Positions 50,113 through 59,218 of a DNA stretch of 64,000 bases are shown here, in pieces. The translations under genes and the position numbers were made by a program. Location of the stretch: NCBI RefSeq assembly GCF_018531495.1, contig NZ_JAHDTI010000002.1, positions 1,116,001 through 1,180,000 of the forward strand. Direction: 5' to 3'. Position 1 is the first letter of the stretch, and each line of letters begins with the position of its first letter. The notes beneath the pieces were generated by a model. That model was not told where the DNA came from and made no database searches. It saw nothing but the letters and a program-made list of their open reading frames with translations. The stretch is from Nonomuraea sediminis (GTDB taxonomy: Bacteria; Actinomycetota; Actinomycetes; Streptosporangiales; Streptosporangiaceae).

Positions 50113-51894
50113 GTGCGGTGGCTTCTTGTGCTCCTGGGCGCAGCAATCATCGCCGCCGTCGCGGCCGTGGTCCTCGTCCTGCCCCATGGCAGCCCGTCGA
50201 AGACGGCCGGGCAGACGAAGGCGACCCCCAAGCAGACCAACCCCACGCCCAAGGTGAGCGAGTTCACCGACCCCTGCGGCACCTTCGAGACCAAGGAGAA
50301 GGCGCCCTACGCCGTCACCGGCTACTGGATCATGCCGAAGTCCAACCCGTGCACCTGGCGCCGCCAGCTGAAGGAGATCCACGACCTGGGCGGCGACACC
50401 GTCATCAGGGTCGGGTACGGCCTGCAGTTCCGCACCACCGACGACGAGGGCCGCGTCAAGGACCGCGACGGCCGGCTCGACCCGCTGTACAAGGACTGCG
50501 AGGAGAACGGTCAGAGCTGCGTGGCCGCGGCGCGGGCCGATCTGAATGCGGCCAACCACGGCAACCGGATCTCGCGCATCTACGCCTACCGCACCGACGA
50601 GTCGTACGGGCCGAAGATCTTCCGCTGCCCTGAGCTGGAGAAGAAGATCGAGGTCGGCAAGCGGGTCTACTTCCGGCTGCTGTCGCGCACCGACGGCTCC
50701 GACGACGCCACCTGCGACTTCAGCAAGCCGCAGAAGTACGACCTGATCCTGGTCGCCGCCGCGGCCAAGGACAGCCTCAGCGAGCTGCTCGACCTGGGCG
50801 AACAGTTCGGCGTACAGGTGTACCCCGCGCTGCCGCTCGCGCCGCGCGACCCCAAGACGCCGACCAGGGCCAACCCGCAGCACATCAACCCGCTGACCAC
50901 GCTGACCAGGCGCATCGTGCAGGACTACGGCGATCGCTTCGCCGACAGGGAGTCGCTCGGCGGCGTCTACCAGCCGTTCGAGGTGCAGATGTCCGCCACG
51001 CTGGTCGGCAACCCGACACTGTCGGTGTACGCGGGCCAGCACGACATCGTCCAGCAGGAGCTGCCCGGCAAGTCCATCCTGATCAGCCCGTACATGGACG
51101 CCCGCAAGCGCGTCGGGTTCGGCCAGACGCCCGCCCAGGTGGCCGACGCGTTCAAGCTGCTGGCCCGGACGGGGGTCGGCATCATCGCGCCGCAGGACAG
51201 CCGTGGCACGGGCAAGGTCGGCCTGTTCTGGCCCGACCAGCGCGACTCCGAGGTCGACGACCGGCTCAAGCCGGTGGTCGGGGAGACGACGTACGGCGAC
51301 GCCTACCACGGCTCGACGCGCGACTACTACCGCGAGATGGCCACCGCCCGCGAGCAGATGATCCAGCAGGGCTACCAGGTGCAGCTGTGGGCCAACGTGG
51401 AGGCCTTCGAGCCGTCGGGCGAGCAGCCGTGCGCGCCGCAGGGCACACGCGGCAAGACGGACAAGAAGCGCCTGGACCAGGCCGTCACGATGGCCGGGCG
51501 GTACGTCCAGAAGGTCGTCTCCTACATGTGGAGCGACTTCTACAGCTGCGGCTCGCCGTCGCTGCAGGACGAGATCGCCAAGGACTGGCAGCGCCCGATC
51601 GCCGTCGACGCCGTCCGCCAGGGCCGCGACATCCAGGACGGGGTCGAGGTGCGCGGCTACAACTTCACCGGCTCCTACATCACCTTCGAGTGGTCGGGCG
51701 GCACCAAGGAGATCAGCGTGGCGGGCGCGGGCTGGCTGGACGAGCACCCGGCCGACCTGCCGGAGGGCATGATGACGGCCTGGGTTCCCTTCGACTGGAC
51801 CCAGGTGCCGGCGGGCGAGTGGGTGAAGATCGGCGTGAAGGGGCCTTCCGGGAAAGAGACCACGGAACCCCTGCATGTACGGATAATGACCTGA
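50113..51894 (+). CDS. Secreted or membrane-anchored DUF4434-like glycoside hydrolase-type protein
   Basis: A 593-residue protein with an N-terminal membrane anchor (LLVLLGAAIIAAVAAVVLVL), a Thr/Pro linker, and a region starting GYWIMPKSNPCTWRRQLKEI that fits DUF4434-type TIM barrels. Later parts include SILISPYMDARKRVGF and LWANVEAFEPSG, where acidic residues could be catalytic, and a C-terminal beta domain (about 510-593). GTG 50113 lies 33 bp after the glycosyltransferase. It may trim or process the exported polysaccharide. Confidence 0.78.
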   Translation: MRWLLVLLGAAIIAAVAAVVLVLPHGSPSKTAGQTKATPKQTNPTPKVSEFTDPCGTFETKEKAPYAVTGYWIMPKSNPCTWRRQLKEIHDLGGDTVIRVGYGLQFRTTDDEGRVKDRDGRLDPLYKDCEENGQSCVAAARADLNAANHGNRISRIYAYRTDESYGPKIFRCPELEKKIEVGKRVYFRLLSRTDGSDDATCDFSKPQKYDLILVAAAAKDSLSELLDLGEQFGVQVYPALPLAPRDPKTPTRANPQHINPLTTLTRRIVQDYGDRFADRESLGGVYQPFEVQMSATLVGNPTLSVYAGQHDIVQQELPGKSILISPYMDARKRVGFGQTPAQVADAFKLLARTGVGIIAPQDSRGTGKVGLFWPDQRDSEVDDRLKPVVGETTYGDAYHGSTRDYYREMATAREQMIQQGYQVQLWANVEAFEPSGEQPCAPQGTRGKTDKKRLDQAVTMAGRYVQKVVSYMWSDFYSCGSPSLQDEIAKDWQRPIAVDAVRQGRDIQDGVEVRGYNFTGSYITFEWSGGTKEISVAGAGWLDEHPADLPEGMMTAWVPFDWTQVPAGEWVKIGVKGPSGKETTEPLHVRIMT

Positions 51895-51910
51895 GCTCGC
51901 AGCGTGTAAC

Positions 51911-52582
51911 GTGCCTGCCATGGTCCCGAGCATCCCGGTCAGCGTTGACCTGGTCGTGCTCACCGTGCGCTGCAATGCACTGAGCGCGCTCGTGTGGCGC
52001 CGCGACAACCCGCCCTTCCTGCGCCGCTGGTCGCTGCCCGGCGGCTTCATCCAGCTGGACGAGGACCTGCCCGACGCGGCCCGCCGTATCCTCTCCGAGC
52101 GCGCGGGCATGCCCACCCCGATCCATCTCGAGCAGCTGCAGACGTACGGTTACCCGGACCGTGACCCGCGCCAGCGAGTGCTCAGCGTCGCCTACCTGGG
52201 TCTGGCGCCCGACCTGCCGGCCTCGGAGAAGGCGCACATGGCCTGGGTACCGGTGGCGGAGCTCACGGCCATGGCCTTCGACCACCGCCGCATCATGCTC
52301 GACGGGATCGAGCGGGCGCGGGCGAAGCTGGAGTACACCTCGCTGGGGGCGGCCTTCTGCCCTCCGGAGTTCACGGTCGCGGACCTGCGCAGGGTCTACG
52401 AGATCGTCTGGGGCCGGCCTCTGGATCCCCGCAACTTCCACCGCAAGGTCACCAAGGCCGAGGGCTTCCTGCTCGAAACGGGCGCCACCACGACCAGAGA
52501 CGGCGGCCGCCCCGCCAAGCTCTACCGCCGCGGCCCCGCCGAACTCCTCCACCCCCCGATGCTCCGCTCCCTCAAGGAATGA
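51911..52582 (+). CDS. Nudix-fold transcriptional regulator, NrtR family (second copy)
   Basis: About 223 residues, paralogous to the regulator at 21463: Nudix part with LPGGFIQLDEDLPDAARRIL, linker FDHRRIMLDGIERARAKLEY, and winged helix FTVADLRRVYEIVWGRPLDP with NFHRKVTKAEGF. The Nudix-box residue pattern is degraded (RILSERAG), as in non-hydrolysing NrtR. GTG 51911 or ATG 51920 could be the start; neither has a good Shine-Dalgarno. No NAD-metabolism gene adjoins, so the target is unclear. Confidence 0.82.
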   Translation: MPAMVPSIPVSVDLVVLTVRCNALSALVWRRDNPPFLRRWSLPGGFIQLDEDLPDAARRILSERAGMPTPIHLEQLQTYGYPDRDPRQRVLSVAYLGLAPDLPASEKAHMAWVPVAELTAMAFDHRRIMLDGIERARAKLEYTSLGAAFCPPEFTVADLRRVYEIVWGRPLDPRNFHRKVTKAEGFLLETGATTTRDGGRPAKLYRRGPAELLHPPMLRSLKE

Positions 52583-52588
52583 ACACAA

Positions 52589-52750
52589 AGGCCTTCGCTC
52601 CGCTCAGCCGTTCTTCCAAGACCCACCCGTTGCCCATCTGGGTGGTAGGCCATCTACCTCCCACCCCGCTCCAAGGCCTTCGCTCCGCTCAGCCGTCGCC
52701 CTCAGTCGGGCCTGCGCCCGACCCCTGAAGGTCTTCGCTACGCTCAGGCG
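52589..52750. repeat. Three copies of a 23-24-bp repeat (AAGGCCTTCGCTCCGCTCAG core)
   Basis: Copies at 52589-52611, 52673-52696 and a diverged one at 52728-52750 (AAGGTCTTCGCTACGCTCAG) lie in the 237-bp gap after the Nudix regulator. A hairpin-forming segment (about 52640-52666) lies between copies 1 and 2 and could be a terminator. The CTTCGCTNCGCTCAG core looks like a dispersed extragenic repeat. Confidence 0.65.
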
Positions 52751-52819
52751 CCCCAGAAGGGGCTGACGCCCATGCTCAGCCAGCGTGGAAGGCTCAGAGC
52801 TCGAGGCGGGATCGCAGGC

Positions 52820-54190
52820 TCAGGGAAGGGCGAACACATCCGCCGCCGTGACGCAAAGCAGGTCGGGCGACGAATGAGTGACCTCATCTCTCGCACACAC
52901 CGCGTAACGGAGGCCTTCGGGTTCGCGAGTGAGCTGTGCGGCCTTGGCTGCGAGACCTGGCACGATCCGTGCGGCGTTCACCTTCCTGGCCCATTTGGCC
53001 TCTCCGGCCAGGATGGGGCGCCGGGACCGGCCGCTGAGCGCGACCGCGTCGATCTGGTTCTGTCCGTCGGCCTGCCACCACGAGCCGATGGCCACGACCT
53101 CCGGCCCTATGTCAGCCGCTCTCAGCCGCAGATGATCCCTGAACGCCTCTTCCCATGCCATGCCGAGATGATCGTTCAAGGACTCCATCAGCACAGGCAT
53201 GATCGTGTCCCCGAGCCCCCGATCGATCTCGGGAAGGACGCGCGACAACGTTCCCAGGTAGAAGGCGAGGAAGTTGTCCGCGATGCGATAGATCTTGCGG
53301 CGGGTCCGCTGGGTCTCCGTGACTGGTTGGATTCGCTCGACGAGGCGCAGGGCCAGCAGGTCGTTGAGCGTTCTGGAGGGGTCGGCGCGGATGACGTCGG
53401 CGATCTCGTTGTGTTTGGTGTAACCCTCGGCGATGGCCTGAAGGGTGGCGGCCAAGTGCACGCCCTGGCCCGCCTCGGTCGCCAGGACCAGATCTCCTTC
53501 GCGGATCATCTTGGCGTCCGGATGTCCGGCCAGCCGGGCGAGGTTGCGCTCAACGGAGAGCTCCGGCCGCCACCACGACAGGTAGAGGGGCATGCCGCCG
53601 ACGAGCCCGTACACCAGCGCCCGGTCGGCCGGATCGAGTTCGGGCAGCATCTCGGCGGCCTCGTGAGGACGGAAGGGATGTAGTTGCATGGTCAGGTCGA
53701 AGCGCCCGTAGAGCGGGGAGCGATACTCCTGAATGGAACGCATGATCCGGACCGCGGAGCCACACACGATGATCCGCAACTGCGTCCGGCCGTGTGAGTG
53801 ATCAAGAAAGGCGCGTAGCACTCCCTCCAGCTCGGGGGCGTTGGTGATCAGCTCGGGAAACTCGTCGAGTATGAGAAGCAGCGGCTCGGCCTCTGCCTCC
53901 CTGGCAAGATGATCAAGCGCTTCGTCCCAGGTCTGATACGGGCGTGACAGGAGATCGCGCGTAGGAGAAGCAAGGGCGGCCGCCGCTCTGAACGAGAGCT
54001 CGGCGAGTTCGCGACGCGGGGTGCGCCCGCCTCCTGTGTGAAAGATCGTTCGCTTGTTCTCGGTGAAGTGCTGGAGCAGGGCGGTCTTGCCGACGCGCCG
54101 GCGCCCCCAGACAAGGGCTGGGCGAGGGTGCGCCTCCTCCCACCAGTCATTGAGGGTGAGCAGTTGCGGCTTTCGCCCCACGAACTTCAT
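52820..54190 (-). CDS. Archaeal-type AAA ATPase (ATPase_2/DUF234 type)
   Basis: A 456-residue P-loop protein. Walker A is VWGRRRVGKTALLQHF, Walker B LLLILDEFPEL, and sensor region IIVCGSAVRIMRS. About 310-456 is a winged-helix plus a PD-(D/E)xK nuclease-like domain (DAVALSGRSRRPILAGEAKW shows the D...E-x-K pattern). Such proteins are linked with mobile or conflict roles, but function is unproven. ATG 54190 begins the usual MKFVGR; ATG 54244 would add the repeat-encoded MDVTDIDVTDIHVGYVDV. Confidence 0.82.
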   Translation of the reverse strand: MKFVGRKPQLLTLNDWWEEAHPRPALVWGRRRVGKTALLQHFTENKRTIFHTGGGRTPRRELAELSFRAAAALASPTRDLLSRPYQTWDEALDHLAREAEAEPLLLILDEFPELITNAPELEGVLRAFLDHSHGRTQLRIIVCGSAVRIMRSIQEYRSPLYGRFDLTMQLHPFRPHEAAEMLPELDPADRALVYGLVGGMPLYLSWWRPELSVERNLARLAGHPDAKMIREGDLVLATEAGQGVHLAATLQAIAEGYTKHNEIADVIRADPSRTLNDLLALRLVERIQPVTETQRTRRKIYRIADNFLAFYLGTLSRVLPEIDRGLGDTIMPVLMESLNDHLGMAWEEAFRDHLRLRAADIGPEVVAIGSWWQADGQNQIDAVALSGRSRRPILAGEAKWARKVNAARIVPGLAAKAAQLTREPEGLRYAVCARDEVTHSSPDLLCVTAADVFALP

Positions 54191-54205
54191 GACATCAACG
54201 TAACC

Positions 54206-54247
54206 GACATGGATGTCAGTGACATCTATGTCGGTGACATCCATGTC
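54206..54247. promoter_or_regulatory. Three palindromes GACAT-N2-ATGTC at 15-bp period
   Basis: Perfect 5-bp inverted repeats start at 54206, 54221 and 54236, exactly 15 bp apart, just upstream of the ATPase start and after the HxlR stop. They could be an operator array for the ATPase gene or a coding minisatellite of an N-terminal extension. Confidence 0.6.
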
Positions 54248-54253
54248 GGCTAC

Positions 54254-54661
54254 TCAGGAAACGGACTCGCTGGGATGGGCCTTGTCCCAGTGGTCGCGGG
54301 ACGTCGCGATGGTGTCCTTGTGTGTGCGGGACCAGTCGGCCAGGGCGGCGATCGTGGTGGCGAGGCTGTGGCCCATGGGGGTAAGGCGGTATTCCACCTG
54401 CGGCGGGATCGTCGGGTACGCGATGCGTTCGACGAGGCCGTCCCGCCACAGGCGCTTCGTGGTCAGGGTGAGCATGCGCTGGGAGATGCCGGGGATCGCG
54501 CGCTGGAGCTCGCGGAAGCGGCGCACGCCCTTGGCCAGTTCCACGACGACCAGCACGCTCCACCTGTCGCCGAGCCGGTCGAGGACGTCGCGGATCCCGC
54601 AGTCGTCGTCGCCGCAGGGGCCGTCGACCTGGGGGGTTACGGCCGTGTTCGTGACTGACAC
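54254..54661 (-). CDS. HxlR family transcriptional regulator
   Basis: A 135-residue winged-helix regulator with the HxlR core IRDVLDRLGDRWSVLVVVEL, FRELQRAIPGISQRMLTLTT and VEYRLTPMGHSL. A cysteine pair region CGDDDC near the N-terminus may sense redox or electrophiles. GTG 54661 has GGAGG upstream. It diverges from an NmrA-like oxidoreductase gene, a classic HxlR target layout. Confidence 0.9.
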   Translation of the reverse strand: MSVTNTAVTPQVDGPCGDDDCGIRDVLDRLGDRWSVLVVVELAKGVRRFRELQRAIPGISQRMLTLTTKRLWRDGLVERIAYPTIPPQVEYRLTPMGHSLATTIAALADWSRTHKDTIATSRDHWDKAHPSESVS

Positions 54662-54735
54662 GAAAGTGCCTCCTTACGGTGGCGCCGGAGGGCGCGAATC
54701 CTGTTCCCACAAGCTGCAACAAAGGGAGCGTTCTG

Positions 54736-55641
54736 ATGATTCTCGTTACCGGCATTTCCGGCGCGCTGGGCGGCCTGATCTTCGAGGGGCTGCGGGCGGT
54801 CGACGGGCTCGACGTGGTGGGAGGCACCCGGGCGGGCGGCACGGCACGCCGTATCGACTTCGAGGACCCGGCGAGCCTGACCGAGGGGCTCGCCGGGGTG
54901 GACGTGCTGGTGTTCGTCTCGGCCGGGTACGCCGAGGACGACGTGGTCCTGGCGCGGCACGGCGCCGCGGTGGACGCGGCGGCGCGGGCCGGGGTCAAGC
55001 ACGTGATCTACACCAGCCTGGCCGGTTCGGGCGACCTGATGACGATCGCGCTGCCGCACCGCTGGACGGAGTCCCGGCTGGCCGCGGCCCCCTTCGACGT
55101 CACGGTCCTGCGCAACGGCCTGTACGCCGAGGTTCCGGTGGGGCTGGCGGCGGCGGGCGCCGCGAACGCGGCCGAGACGGGCGTGTTCGCCGCGGCGCTG
55201 GGCGAGGGGCGCGTGTCGGTGGTGGCCAGGCAGGACCTGGCGGACGTCGCCGTCAGGGTGGCGGCCGAGGTCGAGCGGGACCTGGCCGCCGACGGCCGCA
55301 GCCGCCACGCGGGGCAGGTCTACGAGCTGGAGGGCGTCACAGCGATCGGCGGCAGGGAGATCGCCGAGGTCCTCACCGAGGCGCTCGGCAGGCAGGTCGC
55401 CTACCACGACGTGCCGCTGTTCGACATGCGGGCCGCGCTGGCGGGCAGCGGGCTGGAGCCCTACCAGGTGACCCACACGATCTCGCTGTTCTCCAACGCC
55501 AAGGCCGGACTCCTGGAGGCCGGCTCCAGCGACCTGGAGGCCCTGCTGGCGACCGAGCCCCGGCCGGTCATGGAGGCCGTCGTCGAGGCCGCGAAGGCCG
55601 GCTACCGGTCGCAGTCGGTCACGGCCGTACGCGGCGGATGA
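54736..55641 (+). CDS. NmrA/QorB-like NAD(P)-binding oxidoreductase
   Basis: A 301-residue atypical SDR. Rossmann motif TGISGALGG, then HVIYTSLAGSGD and VLRNGLYAEV. Resembles quinone oxidoreductase 2 (QorB)-type proteins that bind NADPH. ATG 54736 follows AAAGGGAGC. The divergent HxlR gene probably induces it on quinone or electrophile stress. It overlaps the convergent ferritin-like gene by 23 bp. Confidence 0.88.
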   Translation: MILVTGISGALGGLIFEGLRAVDGLDVVGGTRAGGTARRIDFEDPASLTEGLAGVDVLVFVSAGYAEDDVVLARHGAAVDAAARAGVKHVIYTSLAGSGDLMTIALPHRWTESRLAAAPFDVTVLRNGLYAEVPVGLAAAGAANAAETGVFAAALGEGRVSVVARQDLADVAVRVAAEVERDLAADGRSRHAGQVYELEGVTAIGGREIAEVLTEALGRQVAYHDVPLFDMRAALAGSGLEPYQVTHTISLFSNAKAGLLEAGSSDLEALLATEPRPVMEAVVEAAKAGYRSQSVTAVRGG

Positions 55642-56296
55642 CCGCCGCGAACTGACCGGCCACCCCCAGGCAGAACCCGGTCCTGGACACCTCGAGCACC
55701 CGTAGCGCCACCCCGTGGTCCGCCGCGACCACCAGGGTCACCCCCGCGAGGAGCATCCACCAGCCGCAGTACGCCGCCGCCCGCGCAGGGACGGGCAGCT
55801 CCGCGAAGGAGTCGCGCAGGCGGGCGCAGTGGAAGGGGACGTGACGGTGCTCGTCGGCCAGGATGCGGGCCGCCACGGCCGAGGTGAGCGGATCCCGGCT
55901 GCCGTCCCGCAGCGCACGGTAGTACCGCAGCGCGACCACCTCGGCGATCAGCAGCACCATCAGCTCGAGCCGCAGCCCCAGTGCCCGCCGTAGCCGGACG
56001 AATACCGTGTCGGTCCAGTGCCCGGCGATGGGCCCCGAGCCCCCGGCCAGCAGCAGGCGCGCGAGCAGTCTGGCGTGGTCCTGCTCCTCGGCCACGAACA
56101 GCCGCACGGCCTTGGCGTAGTGGTCGGGACCCGCGACGGACGCCTTGGCGATGAGGTTGGCGCCGTCGCCGCTCTCGCCCACCTGGAAGCGCTGCAGGCT
56201 GCGCAGTACGGCGGGGCCGAGCAGGGCGCCGAGCCCCCAGTCGGGCTCGGTCCGCCCGGCCGCGGCCGCCTCGAAGTCGGGGGTGAAGTCGCGCAT
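55619..56296 (-). CDS. Ferritin-like diiron domain protein
   Basis: About 225 residues, helical. ExxH pairs EEQDH (about 90-95) and DEHRH (about 150-155) fit a carboxylate-bridged diiron site of the ferritin-like superfamily. C-terminal hydrophobic stretches (YCGWWMLLAGVTLVVAADHG) suggest partial membrane association. ATG 56296 or GTG 56305 may start it; no strong ribosome-binding site. Reaction unknown. Confidence 0.72.
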   Translation of the reverse strand: MRDFTPDFEAAAAGRTEPDWGLGALLGPAVLRSLQRFQVGESGDGANLIAKASVAGPDHYAKAVRLFVAEEQDHARLLARLLLAGGSGPIAGHWTDTVFVRLRRALGLRLELMVLLIAEVVALRYYRALRDGSRDPLTSAVAARILADEHRHVPFHCARLRDSFAELPVPARAAAYCGWWMLLAGVTLVVAADHGVALRVLEVSRTGFCLGVAGQFAAVIRRVRP

Positions 56297-56375
56297 GCCC
56301 CGCACGGTACGGACCGGATGTGCAGAAACGACCGGGCCGGTGTAGAGGTCCTGGGCAACGTTCTACAGTTGGGCC

Positions 56376-57437
56376 ATGCCTCGTTTCCGCGCGATCCTGG
56401 ACACAATGCCCGCCTACAAGCCGGGCAAGGCCGTTGTCAGCCCCGATGGGCGCTCCTACAAGCTTTCCTCGAACGAGTCGCCCTACGAGCCGCTGCCGTC
56501 CGTGGTGGAGGCGATCGCGGACGCGGCGCGGCAGATCAACCGGTACCCGGACGCGGGCGCGATCAAGCTGACCGAGACGCTCGCCGAGCGGCTCGGGGTG
56601 CCGGAGAGCCACATCGCGCTGGGCGCGGGGTCGGTGACGGTGGCGCAGCAGCTGTTCGAGACCATCGGTGAGCCGGGCGCCGAGGTGGTGTACGCCTGGC
56701 GGTCGTTCGAGGCCTACCCGCTGCTGGCCGACCTGGCGGGGGTCACCTCCGTCAAGGTCCCGCTCAAGGGCGAGGAGCACGACCTCGACGCGATGGCCGA
56801 GGCCATCACCGACAGGACCCGCATGGTCTTCGTCTGCAACCCCAACAACCCGACCGGCACCAGCATCCGCCGTGACGACCTGGTGCGCTTCCTCGACCGG
56901 GTGCCGGACAACGTGCTCGTGGTCCTGGACGAGGCCTACCGCGAGTACGTGCGCGACGCCGACGTGCCCGACGGGCTCGAGCTGTACCGCGACCGGCCCA
57001 ACGTGTGCGTGCTGCGCACGTTCTCCAAGGCCTACGGGCTGGCCGGGCTGCGGGTCGGGTTCGTGGTCGGCCACGAGCCCGTGGCGGCGACCGTACGCAA
57101 GACGATCATCCCGTTCGCGGTGAACTCCATTGCCCAGGTGGCGGCGATCGCCTCGCTGAAGGCCGAGGACGAGCTGCTGGAGCGGGTCGACGCGGTGGTC
57201 AAGGAGCGCACCCGCGTGCGCGAGGGGCTGATCGCCCAGGGTTGGACCGTCCCGCCTACGGAGGCGAACTTCGTCTGGCTCCGCCTGGGCGACGACACGC
57301 TCGACTTCGCCGCGGCCTGCGCGGTCGAGGGCGTCGCGGTCCGCCCGTTCGCCGGCGAGGGCGCCCGCGTCTCGATCGGCGACCCCGAGGCCAACGACGC
57401 CTTCCTGACGGCCGCCGCGGCCTTCAGGAAGGGCTGA
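56376..57437 (+). CDS. hisC: Histidinol-phosphate/aromatic aminotransferase
   Basis: A 353-residue class I PLP aminotransferase. NPNNPTG binds substrate/[13 protein letters not shown] gives the Asp, and the Schiff-base lysine is in [14 protein letters not shown]. No other his genes adjoin, so it may be a stand-alone HisC paralogue or aromatic aminotransferase. A terminator follows at 57440. Confidence 0.85.
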   Translation: MPRFRAILDTMPAYKPGKAVVSPDGRSYKLSSNESPYEPLPSVVEAIADAARQINRYPDAGAIKLTETLAERLGVPESHIALGAGSVTVAQQLFETIGEPGAEVVYAWRSFEAYPLLADLAGVTSVKVPLKGEEHDLDAMAEAITDRTRMVFVCNPNNPTGTSIRRDDLVRFLDRVPDNVLVVLDEAYREYVRDADVPDGLELYRDRPNVCVLRTFSKAYGLAGLRVGFVVGHEPVAATVRKTIIPFAVNSIAQVAAIASLKAEDELLERVDAVVKERTRVREGLIAQGWTVPPTEANFVWLRLGDDTLDFAAACAVEGVAVRPFAGEGARVSIGDPEANDAFLTAAAAFRKG

Positions 57438-57439
57438 GC

Positions 57440-57470
57440 GGTACGGCGGGCCGCGCCTGCCCGCCGTACC
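57440..57470. terminator. Bidirectional hairpin terminator
   Basis: A perfect 12-bp stem (GGTACGGCGGGC with its complement at 57459-57470) closes a 7-nt loop between the convergent hisC (stop 57437) and substrate-binding protein (stop 57475). Confidence 0.85.
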
Positions 57471-57474
57471 ACGT

Positions 57475-59148
57475 CTACTTCAGCCAGCCGGCCTTGTTCC
57501 AGTCGTCGGAGGCCAGGCCGCCGGCGCCGAAGTTCGCCACGCCCTTGCGGACGGCGAGGATCTGGGGCCGCTGGTACAGGGCGATCGTGTGCCCGAGCGA
57601 CCAGACCAGCGTGTCGGCCTGGTTGTAGAGCTTGACGGCCTCGGCCGGGTCCGTGGTCACCTGGGCCTTCTTCAGCAGGTCCACCAGCTCGGGCGAGCTG
57701 ACGCGGCCGTAGTTCTGGAAGACGTTGTCGCCCTCGGGCGCCTGGTACTGCGCGTAGGCCTGCGACAGGAAGAGCTGGTCGACGTTGCGGAAGGAGACCA
57801 GGTCGAAGTTGCTCCGGTTGACGTACTTCTCGAAGTAGTCGTTGCCGGGCACCTTGTCGATGCTCACCTGGATGCCGACCTGCCCGAGCATCTGCTGCAG
57901 CAGCGCGGCCACGTCGAGCTGCGACTGGGCGGAGTCGGCGGAGACCACGAAGGACAGCTTGAGCGGCTGGCCGTCCTTGGTGCGCGGGTTGCCGTCGGCC
58001 CAGCCGGCCTCCGTCAGGAGCTGCTTGGCGCCGGCCACATCGAGCTTGCCGTACTCGCCGGAGTTGTCCTGATAGCCCTGCTGGTTGGGCATGAAGAAGT
58101 GGTTGCCGACCGGCTTGGGGGTGACGGGCAGGTCCTTGAGCGCGACCGTGGCCAGGGCCTGGCGGTCGATCGCCTTCTCGATGGCGTTGCGCACCTTGAC
58201 GTCGCCCAGCGGGCCGCGGCCGCCGTTGAGCACGACGATGACCTCGTCCCAGCGGGCGCCGACGCGGATGTCGGTGTCCGGGTCGCTCTTGACGCGCTCG
58301 TAGGCCTCGCTGCGGACGGCGCTGGTGTAGTCGATCTCCTTGTTCAGGTAGGCGTCGAGCGCGGCGGCCGGGTCGAGCGCGCGGTAGACGATCGAGTCGA
58401 GCTTGGGCGGCGTGCCCCACCAGTTCGGGTCGCGGACGGCGGTGATGGTCTGCGCCGTCTTGTCGTATGAGCTGATCTTCCAGGCCGATCCGGTGATCGG
58501 CACCTTCTCCACCCAGCCCTTGTTGAACTTCTCCGGCGTGTCGTAGGCGGCCGCCGGGAACAGCGTCTTGAACAGCAGCTTCCAGTCGGCGAACGGCTGG
58601 CTGAAGGTCACCTTCACCTCCGAGGCGCCGGCGCCCTGCTCGACCTTGGAGATCAGCTCGTACCCGGCGGAGCTGGCGATCAGGTAGCGCTTGTCCTTGC
58701 CGTTCAGCGCCTTCCACTGCGCCTCGAAGTCCTTGTACGACAGCGGCTTGCCGTCCGACCACTTCGCCTTCGGATTCAGCCGGTACGTGATCACCTGCGG
58801 TGAGGTGGCGGTCACCTCGGCCGAGAGCAGGTAGTCCGGGTTCGGGTTGGCCACCCCCTTGGCGTCGCTGACGAACAACGTGGGCTCCACCAGATCGGTG
58901 ATCGCCTGGGCGTCGCCCTGCGTGCCGTCCACCTGGCCGCTGTTGTACTGCGTGATCCACTGCTGGATCGCCAGCCGGAACGTGCCGCCGTCCTTCAGCT
59001 TGTCCAGCGGCTGCGGGTTGACGTCCGAGGCGTCCGCGGCGACGGGGGTGACCGTCCTGGCGGGGGCCGCCGGGGCAGCCGTCCCGCCACCGCAGGCGGA
59101 CACGGCGATCGCGAGCGCGGCCACGACGACGGGGAGCATGGGTCTCAT
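57475..59148 (-). CDS. ABC transporter substrate-binding lipoprotein, family 5
   Basis: A 557-residue lipoprotein. Signal peptide with lipobox VSAC, then the SBP family 5 fold for peptides/nickel (LKDGGTFRLAIQQW, VITYRLNPKAKWSDGKPLSY, VRNAIEKAIDRQAL). It diverges from the matching permease genes; the 70-bp gap carries two ACTTTAC direct repeats (59167-59173, 59189-59195) 22 bp apart and a GATAAT box. Confidence 0.92.
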   Translation of the reverse strand: MRPMLPVVVAALAIAVSACGGGTAAPAAPARTVTPVAADASDVNPQPLDKLKDGGTFRLAIQQWITQYNSGQVDGTQGDAQAITDLVEPTLFVSDAKGVANPNPDYLLSAEVTATSPQVITYRLNPKAKWSDGKPLSYKDFEAQWKALNGKDKRYLIASSAGYELISKVEQGAGASEVKVTFSQPFADWKLLFKTLFPAAAYDTPEKFNKGWVEKVPITGSAWKISSYDKTAQTITAVRDPNWWGTPPKLDSIVYRALDPAAALDAYLNKEIDYTSAVRSEAYERVKSDPDTDIRVGARWDEVIVVLNGGRGPLGDVKVRNAIEKAIDRQALATVALKDLPVTPKPVGNHFFMPNQQGYQDNSGEYGKLDVAGAKQLLTEAGWADGNPRTKDGQPLKLSFVVSADSAQSQLDVAALLQQMLGQVGIQVSIDKVPGNDYFEKYVNRSNFDLVSFRNVDQLFLSQAYAQYQAPEGDNVFQNYGRVSSPELVDLLKKAQVTTDPAEAVKLYNQADTLVWSLGHTIALYQRPQILAVRKGVANFGAGGLASDDWNKAGWLK

Positions 59149-59218
59149 CGGTTCTCCATATTTCCTACTTTACAGATAGGATAATTGCACTTTACTCGCC
59201 CGAGCCCGGAGGGTCCAC

